From Planctomycetota bacterium (GTDB lineage: Bacteria; Planctomycetota; Phycisphaerae; Sedimentisphaerales; Anaerobacaceae): DNA of 7,724 nucleotides. Within the stretch, counting starts at the first letter, position 1. The number at the start of each line of letters is the position of its first letter. The translations under genes and the position numbers were made by a program. This document shows positions 1 through 4,785 of the stretch, piece by piece. The notes below the pieces were generated by a model that had not been told where the DNA came from, made no database searches, and was given only the letters and a program-made list of their open reading frames with translations. Where the stretch lies: assembly GCA_026386835.1 (NCBI GenBank), contig JAPLMV010000023.1, forward strand, positions 1 to 7,724. The letters are read 5' to 3'.

Positions 1-2
1 AT

Positions 3-995
3 TTTTTTGTCAGCAGCAGAAGTATCGATGCACAAATCCTCGGAAAAACAAATTTCGAATATACACAACTGCCGGCTACGGGGCTTTCGTTTAGGCCAAA
101 AGAGCTTATCCGTTTTTTCACAACATTTTTCAAAAGTTATAAAATCGCCAAAAAAGCGATTTCCAACACTCAAAACCCCGTAGTTGTCGGTGTCGGCGGG
201 TTCGTAGCGGCGCCTGTCTGCAGGGCAGGCTATAAACTCAAGGTGCCGGTTGTGCTTTTGAATGTCGATATTGTGCCAGGCAAGGCAAATAAAGTAATCG
301 CAAAATGGGCAGATGAGATTTTCGTACAGTTTGAAGATACCAAAGATTATCTTCCGCGAAGGGCAAAGGTCAGTGTCGTCGGCTGTCCCATTCGCAGCGG
401 GTTTGAAAATCCGCAGCAGGCCAAAGCCAAAAAGGAGCTGGGACTTGATGAAAATAAAAAGATTCTCCTTATAACAGGCGCATCGAGCGGCTCGCAAAAC
501 ATCAATGAATCCGTTTGTTCTCTGCTGGATAAATTAAGCGGGTTTGCAGGCGACTGGCAGATAGTCCATTTGACCGGGAGAGCTAATTTTGACAAGGTTA
601 ATTCTATGTACGCCGGCGCTAAAATCGGTCATAAGGTCGTGGATTACTATGATGATATGCCGGATTTATTAGCGGCGGCGGACCTGGTTATCGGCAGAAG
701 CGGTGCGGTGAGCGTTGCGGAATATGCCGCTGCGGGCGTGCCAAGCATTTGTATGCCGTATCCATATCATAAGGATATGCATCAGTATTTGAATGCCGGC
801 AAATTAGTACAGGCGGGCTGTGCAGTGATAGTGGATGATTTGAAGGACGCTGTGGACAGAACCGAATGGCTGTGGGAAGAGCTCGAAGAATTGATGAGAG
901 ATGGCCAGCAGCGAAAAGAAATGGCGCAGGCATGCCGCAATGTCGGCAACAAACAAGCAGCGGTACAGATTGCAGAGAAACTTTTAAGCATGTAG
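3..995 (+). CDS. murG: MurG-family UDP-GlcNAc:lipid I glycosyltransferase, 5' end cut by window
   Basis: MurG transfers GlcNAc from UDP-GlcNAc to lipid I to make lipid II, at the inner face of the cytoplasmic membrane, in peptidoglycan synthesis. The frame is open from base 3 with no stop, so the gene starts outside the window; the GTG at 243 is an internal valine. About 330 residues are visible, against about 355-365 for the family, so the N-terminal glycine-rich GGTGGH segment is what is missing. Visible landmarks are VVVGVGGF (residues 60-67), the interdomain PGKANK segment, DDMPDLLAAADLVIGRSGAVSVAE (donor-site RSGA and glutamate) and YHKDMHQYLNA. Two family motifs are altered: HEQN is replaced by LNVD before PGKAN, and GGSQGA reads GASSGS. 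Family assignment is firm; orthology to cell-wall MurG rather than a paralogue is likely but not proven. The gene ends in TAG and converges on the PilZ gene. Confidence 0.88.
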   Translation, partial: FFVSSRSIDAQILGKTNFEYTQLPATGLSFRPKELIRFFTTFFKSYKIAKKAISNTQNPVVVGVGGFVAAPVCRAGYKLKVPVVLLNVDIVPGKANKVIAKWADEIFVQFEDTKDYLPRRAKVSVVGCPIRSGFENPQQAKAKKELGLDENKKILLITGASSGSQNINESVCSLLDKLSGFAGDWQIVHLTGRANFDKVNSMYAGAKIGHKVVDYYDDMPDLLAAADLVIGRSGAVSVAEYAAAGVPSICMPYPYHKDMHQYLNAGKLVQAGCAVIVDDLKDAVDRTEWLWEELEELMRDGQQRKEMAQACRNVGNKQAAVQIAEKLLSM

Positions 996-1029
996 CTTAT
1001 CTGCCTCGGTCAAACCAGCGAGATTACCG

Positions 1030-1057
1030 ATTTTAGACTGCCAATTTTAGACTGTTA
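1030..1057. repeat. Two-copy 14-bp tandem repeat after murG
   Basis: ATTTTAGACTG occurs at 1030-1040 and again at 1044-1054, giving two 14-bp units (ATTTTAGACTGCCA, then ATTTTAGACTGTTA). It lies 35 bases past the murG stop. No function is evident. Confidence 0.7.
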
Positions 1058-1093
1058 AATTATGGTGATTATAAGAGGTTGCCTGAAAATAGA

Positions 1094-1124
1094 ATGGCTG
1101 CCGACTGAACCAGCCAGCAGCCAT
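1094..1124. terminator. Hairpin between convergent murG and pilZ genes
   Basis: A perfect 8-bp inverted repeat, ATGGCTGC (1094-1101) and GCAGCCAT (1117-1124), encloses a 15-base loop. It sits between the convergent murG and PilZ genes. On the minus strand it is followed by a modestly T-rich tract (TCTATTTTC); on the plus strand no T-run follows. It could help end the PilZ transcript, but the long loop and poor T-run make this weak. Confidence 0.35.
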
Positions 1125-1188
1125 AGTTTGCTCCTAATTCTCCGCCAAAGTTTGTATCCTGGGCATTATCGCCTGGTAAATTACAAAA

Positions 1189-1503
1189 TTACTCAAACGC
1201 AACAGCAACGCCGAGACTTACATCCTTAATCATATTGCTGCGTTCGACTCTGACTACCTTGCCGCTCTTAATGCGTGAATAACCGCCCTTTTCCTTGGCC
1301 AGCACAGTTGAACGAGGGAAATTAATCTCGACAATGTTACCGGCCTGCACAGGTGTAGTTATGGGCAGCATAACAAAAACGCCGGTTTTGCTGATATTTG
1401 AGCTTCTGCCATTAAAAAATCTGTTTGCTTCCGGCAGCCAGACACTTATTGGCCAAGCCAAATCGGTTCTTGTTTCACTGCGGTGCTCAATTAGTGTTTC
1501 CAT
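1189..1503 (-). CDS. Single-domain PilZ protein (probable c-di-GMP receptor)
   Basis: This 104-residue protein is a stand-alone PilZ domain, a cytosolic family that binds cyclic di-GMP and passes the signal to motility, adhesion or exopolysaccharide machinery through protein contacts. Both halves of the binding signature are present: RxxxR as R8-SET-R12, and N/DxSxxG as NISKTG at 36-41. The rest (WPISVWL, GNIVEINFPR, GKVVRVER, LGVAVAFE) fits the six-stranded barrel. All known ligand residues are kept, so it should be binding-competent. The ATG at 1501-1503 is supported by GGAG at 1512-1515 with 8-base spacing; the stop is TAA. It is monocistronic and convergent with murG. The upstream DNA is very AT-rich, with two T7 tracts 11 bp apart and a TATACT box on the minus strand (1579-1584) that might be a -10 element, though no good -35 is seen. 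The target of the protein cannot be told from context. Confidence 0.9.
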   Translation of the reverse strand: METLIEHRSETRTDLAWPISVWLPEANRFFNGRSSNISKTGVFVMLPITTPVQAGNIVEINFPRSTVLAKEKGGYSRIKSGKVVRVERSNMIKDVSLGVAVAFE

Positions 1504-1884
1504 AATTGAATCTCCATTTTAAAGAATCATCGTTCCTTCAATTATTAGGTTAATCGGCAGTGTTAAAATGGATAGTTTAGTATAAATAGGTAAAATAAAC
1601 GATTTTTTTGAAATTTTTTTGAAATGATTTGTAAATAGTATTTTATTGGCTTCTTATAGGACGCGGATATAAAAATTTTTCTTATTTTATAGGGGTGTGC
1701 CTGCTGTTTTTAGGTGAAACTCCAATGTCATCAGCGCGCATCTGCGCGCATCAGAGGACATCCAAACGCATTCAGAAGCACTCCAAAGATACTCCAAAGT
1801 ACATCAGAGGAAGCCAATGAGCAGGTATCAATTTTGTTTTAACTTCATTCATATAAAAGAGTTAAAGAAAAAACCCACCACGGA
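1504..1884. other. Repeat-rich, AT-rich intergenic region without genes
   Basis: No credible gene is seen in these 381 bases. The part next to PilZ (1504-1700) is very AT-rich and should hold the PilZ promoter. It contains two T7 tracts in an 11-bp repeat (TTTTTTTGAAA at 1603 and 1614) and an inverted repeat TATAAAA (1668-1674) / TTTTATA (1685-1691). From 1719 to 1811 there is a degenerate 10-11 bp tandem repeat, then the 3' border repeat of the next gene. Confidence 0.7.
1719..1811. repeat. Degenerate 10-bp tandem repeat (CATCMRARGR-like)
   Basis: Consecutive units are ACTCCAATGT, CATCAGCGCG, CATCTGCGCG, CATCAGAGGA, CATCCAAACG, CATTCAGAAG and CACTCCAAAG, exactly 10 bp each from 1719 to 1788. 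Two 11-bp units follow, ATACTCCAAAG and TACATCAGAGG (1789-1810). CATCAGAGGA recurs exactly at 1749 and 1802. Units 2 and 3 also form a perfect inverted repeat, GCGCGCA (1734-1740) TC TGCGCGC (1743-1749). The period is close to one DNA helical turn. Confidence 0.75.
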
Positions 1885-1896
1885 TTAACACGGATT
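1879..1896. repeat. CACGGATT-AA-CACGGATT dispersed-type repeat
   Basis: CACGGATT occurs at 1879-1886 and 1889-1896, a 10-bp-period pair flanked by CCAC and a T-run. From memory, this phrase (minus strand: ATCCGTGTTAATCCGTGG) recurs between genes in many environmental bacterial genomes; that is recollection, not a search. On the minus strand its TTAA supplies the stop codon (1885-1887) of the adjoining HTH gene. Confidence 0.6.
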
Positions 1897-2367
1897 TTTT
1901 TGAATTTCAAGACCGCTCACTAACGTTCGCGGCTCTGTCTCTGGATTTTTTTTGGCAAGTGCGGCGAGTAGTTTGGATGCTATTTCGGGTGGCAAGGGCT
2001 TGATTTCTTTGGCCTGCATGGTCTGGGCATTCTGGGCGGCTTTCTGCTCAGTTTCGGGGATGTGCAGCGAGATAATATCAAGGCAGGCCTTTCGGGCGGT
2101 TTCATCTTTTTCAGATATGGTTAATTGCGCAAGTCTTTCAGCAGCGAGCGGCAGCCATCGCACCATAATAAGTTTGCTTTGTCGCATTGCGGCATCAATG
2201 CGAGCGTCGATTTCCTGCCTGAACATGCCGTTTTCGAGCCATTTCCTATACCGACATGGGCGAATGTTGTGTTTTTCAAGCGTTTCGTGTTCGGCGAGTC
2301 CGTTTTTGAACATGTCACTGATGACAGCACGCTGTTTACTGCCGAGGTGGCCGCGATGTTGCTTCAT
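1885..2367 (-). CDS. Orphan helix-turn-helix protein, small-terminase-like
   Basis: This 160-residue protein is not firmly recognised. Residues 12-48 (KQRAVISDMF... to RYRKWLENG) read as a helix-turn-helix of the kind seen in phage terminase small subunits (phBC6A51-like), with the usual basic-aromatic turn (YRKWLENGMFRQEID) and a following helical segment (AAERLAQLTISEKDETARKACLDII, 75-99). The C-terminal third is charged and proline-containing, with a helix IASKLLAALAKK near 129-140. Start ATG at 2365-2367 has AGGA at 2375-2378, 7 bases upstream. The last codons (EPRTLVSGLEIQKNPC) and the stop are encoded by sequence that looks like dispersed repeat. No terminase large subunit, portal or capsid gene is near, so a packaging role is unlikely here; a DNA-binding or repeat-associated role is inference. 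It is divergent from the RHH-nuclease operon. Real coding is likely but not certain. Confidence 0.65.
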   Translation of the reverse strand: MKQHRGHLGSKQRAVISDMFKNGLAEHETLEKHNIRPCRYRKWLENGMFRQEIDARIDAAMRQSKLIMVRWLPLAAERLAQLTISEKDETARKACLDIISLHIPETEQKAAQNAQTMQAKEIKPLPPEIASKLLAALAKKNPETEPRTLVSGLEIQKNPC

Positions 2368-2478
2368 AAGAAATTCCTAAGCACTAATTTCTAAATTCTA
2401 AACAAATTCGAATGACCAAAAAAACAAAACTCCAAACCAAACGGGGACAAAAAATAGCGTCCCTCTACAATGGGGCGA

Positions 2479-2494
2479 ACCTGCGCGTTTGGCC
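2479..2494. repeat. 16-bp direct repeat, copy 1
   Basis: ACCTGCGCGTTTGGCC is repeated exactly at 2612-2627, with 117 bp between the copies. The flanks of the two copies differ. Confidence 0.85.
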
Positions 2495-2501
2495 CAAAAA
2501 T

Positions 2502-2531
2502 AGCGTGTAGCATATAGCGTATAGCGGATAG
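2502..2531. repeat. 7-bp minisatellite (AGCGTAT-like, four units)
   Basis: AGCGTGT, AGCATAT, AGCGTAT and AGCGGAT follow each other without gaps, then AG. Four heptamers share AGC at positions 1-3 and T at position 7. Confidence 0.8.
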
Positions 2532-2611
2532 TTTAGAACATAAGTCGTTGTAAAATAAGGAGTTAAGAATGATGAAATTTTTTTTAGAATTTTCTGATTT
2601 GTCTTTTGGAT

Positions 2612-2627
2612 ACCTGCGCGTTTGGCC
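2612..2627. repeat. 16-bp direct repeat, copy 2
   Basis: Second exact copy of ACCTGCGCGTTTGGCC (first at 2479-2494). Confidence 0.85.
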
Positions 2628-2654
2628 GAAGCCATGTCTTGTCGCTCGTCGCCG

Positions 2655-2710
2655 GTATCTCGTGAAGCGTATCTTGTATTGCGTATCGCGCAGTGCGTGT
2701 CTTGTCATGT
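2655..2710. repeat. 14-bp minisatellite (GTATCTYGTRWTGC-like, four units)
   Basis: Four ungapped 14-bp units: GTATCTCGTGAAGC, GTATCTTGTATTGC, GTATCGCGCAGTGC and GTGTCTTGTCATGT. A weaker unit (GTCGCTCGTCGCCG) precedes them at 2641-2654. The 14-bp unit is twice the 7-bp period of the repeat at 2502. It ends only 7 bases before the TTGACA at 2717. Confidence 0.75.
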
Positions 2711-2730
2711 GATAAGTTGACACATAAATG

Positions 2731-2758
2731 TTGATTGTCTTGACAATTGAGGTACAAT
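2731..2758 (+). promoter_or_regulatory. Putative promoter with palindromic operator for the RHH-nuclease operon
   Basis: TTGATT (2731-2736), a 16-base spacer and TACAAT (2753-2758) form a plausible sigma-70-type promoter. Between the boxes lies a perfect inverted repeat, ATTGTC (2734-2739) TT GACAAT (2742-2747), well placed for a repressor such as the RHH protein encoded just downstream. A second possible -35, TTGACA at 2717-2722, has no -10 at the right distance. Transcription from this promoter would begin near 2765, almost on the ATG at 2766, which implies a leaderless message unless another promoter is used. All functional statements are inference. Confidence 0.4.
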
Positions 2759-2765
2759 TTCGCGA

Positions 2766-2957
2766 ATGGTTAATTATATGAAAGACAGAAGCACAAAAAC
2801 GGAATCGTTTGATATACGTCTGTCGGCAAAAGAGAAACAGGGATTTCGTGAGGCCGCAGATATAGCCGGACTTCCTCTATCGGCGTGGGTTCGCGAACGA
2901 CTACGATGCATTGCAGCCCGTGAACTTCAGGATGCGGGCAAGCCAGAAAACATATAG
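2766..2957 (+). CDS. Ribbon-helix-helix DNA-binding protein (CopG/MobC-like)
   Basis: This 63-residue protein fits the ribbon-helix-helix fold: a beta strand ESFDIRLSAKE (13-23), helix A KQGFREAADIAG, a turn LPLS and helix B AWVRERLRCIAAREL. The pattern (RLS..EK..F..AA..AGLPLSAWVRERL) is that of CopG/MobC-like regulators and small antitoxins, which bind palindromic operators as dimers. It is the first gene of an operon with the DUF262 nuclease: its TAG overlaps that gene's Shine-Dalgarno, with an 8-base gap between the genes. It probably represses its own operon through the palindrome at 2734-2747; this is inference from position. No SD precedes either candidate start (ATG 2766 or ATG 2778), so the start is uncertain and translation may be leaderless. 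An antitoxin-like role toward the nuclease is possible but unproven. Confidence 0.8.
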   Translation: MVNYMKDRSTKTESFDIRLSAKEKQGFREAADIAGLPLSAWVRERLRCIAARELQDAGKPENI

Positions 2958-2961
2958 GAGG
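2956..2961 (+). promoter_or_regulatory. Strong Shine-Dalgarno of the DUF262 gene
   Basis: AGGAGG lies 4 bases before the ATG at 2966 and overlaps the TAG stop of the RHH gene. It fixes the nuclease start and suggests translational coupling between the two genes. Confidence 0.85.
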
Positions 2962-2965
2962 TTTT

Positions 2966-4009
2966 ATGATAGTTCAGAAAATCGATTTCCAATATATGGG
3001 AATTGCGTCTGCTCTAAAGCGACATCGATTGGCTGTTCCGCCAAATCAGCGTGAATATTCGTGGAAAACTGAACATGTTAAAGACTTATTTCAGGATTTG
3101 TCAGACGCTATTAGAATGCGAAAGCATACATATTTTCTTGGCACAATTGTTTTCGCAACAACTGCTCGTGGTTCCTTAGAGGTGACAGATGGTCAACAGC
3201 GCCTTGCTACGACAACAGTTATACTTGCCGCTATTCGTGATTATTACTGCGAACGCGACGAAACTACATTAGTTCAGTCTATCGAAAATGATTTTTTATT
3301 TAATATTGACCGAACATCTAAGAGCAAAGTCCCAAGGCTTACTTTAAATCTTGATGACCGCGATTATTTTATTAAACGCATATTATCACAGCCTAATCAG
3401 CCAGAAAGAAATATTGAGCCCAAAAGAGAATCGCATCGATTAATAGATAATGCGGCAAATCTTGCCGCAAAACATGTAAAGAATATTGTGGCACAACATG
3501 GCCTTAAGGCGGCAATGGAAACGCTTGAGGAATGGACACAATATCTTGAGAATGAGGCATCTGTAATAGTCGTTATTGTGCCTGACGCTTTCAATGCCTT
3601 CAGGATGTTTGAAACACTCAACGATAGAGGTTTAAAAACATCACAGGCAGACCTTGTAAAAAATTATTTATTTGGCGAAGCCGGACAAGACAACATTAAG
3701 GAAGTTCAGCACACATGGGCTCAAATGGCGGCAGCCCTTGAAACACTCAATGACGAAGACAGTATGATGAATTATCTCCGGAGTTTATTAATTGTCATGT
3801 ATGGACATACAAAAGAGTCTGAAATTTTTGACCGTATTCATGAGAAAGTGTCTACATCTAGACAGGCGGTCGATTTTACAAATATTCTTGGTGATAAGGT
3901 GGTTGATTATACAGCTATTATTTCTCCAGGTCATGGGAAATGGAACAAATATCCAGTTTCCATTAAAAAATGCATCGAGTCGATTAACCATTTAAGAGTC
4001 AAGGTTTAA
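2966..4009 (+). pseudogene. GmrSD/SspE-like restriction protein, N-terminal (DUF262) part up to an in-frame stop
   Basis: The 347-residue product is the DUF262 (GmrS-like) half of a GmrSD-type protein, the family behind type IV restriction of modified phage DNA and the SspE effector of phosphorothioation defence. Family marks are clear: VPPNQREYSW (24-33), the nucleotide-handling motif DGQQRLATT (75-83), and MFETLNDRGLKTSQADLVKNYL from residue 214. The start is fixed by AGGAGG at 2956. The frame ends at TAA (4007-4009) in INHLRVKV-stop-RPVMLAV and then continues in the same frame for 217 codons as the expected rest of the protein. Family members usually continue here without a break, so this looks like one nonsense change, for instance CAA to TAA. 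No frameshift or other decay is seen. It may be a young pseudogene, a readthrough site, a true split gene or an assembly error. The gene is visibly more AT-rich than its flanks, in line with horizontal transfer. Confidence 0.85.
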
Positions 4010-4660
4010 CGTCCTGTTATGCTGGCCGTTGCCGCAAAATTTGAGCAGGTCGAGGCGGTTAAAGCTTTCAAGTTAATTCTTTCTTGGTGTGTTAGGTTCT
4101 TAATAGTTGGTGGCGGCAGGAGTGGAAGCGTTAATGAAGGTTATGCCAAAATAGCTAATGAAATATGGGAAAATAAGATAACTGATGTCAAAGCTTTAGC
4201 AAAAGCAGTTGTATCGTTGATTCCTACTGACAGCGAATTTGGAGTAAGTTTTGCATCAGCTACTGTTGGATTGCCTTATCTTGCTCGATATTATTTGCGG
4301 TCTATAGAACAAAAAATGTTAGATGAAAAAGAACCGGAATTTGTAGTAAATGCTGACGCAACTCAAATTACCTTGGAACACGTTTTACCAGAGAATCCAT
4401 TAACTGGAACTTGGACTCACTTTGACCGCTCCGATATGAGCGCTTATATCAATAGAATTGGAAATCTTGCTCTTTTAAAGGCAACCCAAAATTCAGATAT
4501 AGGTAATGCAGAATTTCCAGACAAGGTAAAAGAATATAAAAAATCCGGCTTCCTCTGGACTCAAAACATTGCCGAAAAAAAGGTTTGGGGCACAAAGGAA
4601 ATAACGGAACGACAAACTAAAATGGCTGAATGCGCCGTAAAAACATGGCCTCTCAAATGA
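4010..4660 (+). pseudogene. GmrSD/SspE-like restriction protein, C-terminal part with DUF1524 HNH nuclease
   Basis: This is the in-frame continuation of the DUF262 gene after the TAA at 4007. An ATG at 4019 would allow a 213-residue separate product, but no good SD precedes it; AAGG in TCAAGG is weak and too distant. The first part (RPVMLAVAAKFEQ, WCVRFLIVGG, GLPYLARYYL) completes the helical DUF262 region. The last about 100 residues are DUF1524 (GmrD-like), an HNH nuclease: ITLEHVLPENP with H at 121 (counting from 4019), then IGNLALLKATQNSDIGNAEFPDKV from 147, then W-rich TKEITERQTKMAECAVKTWPLK. The H and N residues expected of the active site are present, so the nuclease end looks intact. 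The complete protein would be about 564 residues, normal for fused members. Because the break lies inside the helical region and not at the domain border, independent function of this half is doubtful. The stop is TGA. Confidence 0.82.
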
Positions 4661-4750
4661 GAATCAATACAATCATTTTGAGACTGCCCTGCGGCAAGTT
4701 TTGTCTACTATATTATTACCCAATGAAATTATACCTATTAAACGAACTGG

Positions 4751-4770
4751 ATTCCTGCTTTCGCAGGAAT
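4751..4770. repeat. Dispersed-type palindromic repeat / hairpin between convergent genes
   Basis: ATTCCTGC (4751-4758) TTTC GCAGGAAT (4763-4770) is a perfect 8-bp stem with a 4-base loop, GAAA on the minus strand. The wider phrase CTGGATTCCTGC...GCAGGAATGACA resembles the dispersed repeat that many environmental Gram-negative genomes carry, and has the same layout as the neisserial dRS3 element (ATTCCC, 8 bases, GGGAAT). It sits between the converging nuclease gene and the FloA operon, so it could end transcripts from either side, but only a weak T-run follows (minus strand CCAGTTCGTTT). A smaller stem, TGCC-CTGC-GGCA followed by AGTTTTG, is at 4685-4703. Confidence 0.65.
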
Positions 4771-4785
4771 GACAGATTGCGACTA

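Larger units (their letters stand above)
2368..2765. other. Mosaic of short repeats upstream of the restriction operon
   Basis: These 398 bases hold no credible gene. A 110-codon open frame on the minus strand (2391-2723) is low-complexity translation of repeats. From left to right one sees an AT-rich leader for the HTH gene, a 16-bp direct repeat (2479-2494 and 2612-2627), a 7-bp minisatellite (2502-2531), an AT-rich stretch, a 14-bp minisatellite (2655-2710) and the promoter zone of the RHH gene (2717-2765). Confidence 0.7.

Noticed and set aside
243..245. GTG as the start of MurG
   Set aside because: Upstream codons from base 3 encode conserved MurG sequence (VVVGVGGFVAAPV), so the GTG is an internal valine.
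1071..1188. Open stretch of about 39 codons after the PilZ stop, in the same frame (DNAQDTNFGGELGANYGCW...)
   Set aside because: PilZ ends naturally at VAFE, and no start or SD is seen for the extension. This length can stay open by chance.
1952..2394. Two long plus-strand open frames opposite the HTH gene
   Set aside because: They are antisense to a gene with a proper SD and a plausible fold, and their products are Ser/Cys/Phe-rich without domains.
2655..2710. CRISPR array
   Set aside because: The units are contiguous and degenerate at 14 bp, with no spacers between identical repeats and no cas genes.
2391..2723. 110-codon minus-strand open frame
   Set aside because: It is made of minisatellites and repeat phrases, has no SD or recognisable domain, and its composition is low-complexity; it overlaps the upstream leader of the HTH gene.
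2740..2758. TTGACA (2740-2745) with TACAAT (2753-2758) as a promoter
   Set aside because: The gap is only 7 bp, too short for a sigma-70 promoter; TTGATT at 2731 gives 16 bp instead.
4007..4019. Alternative genetic code reading TAA as an amino acid
   Set aside because: TAA is the normal stop of the PilZ, HTH, floA and short nfeD genes here.
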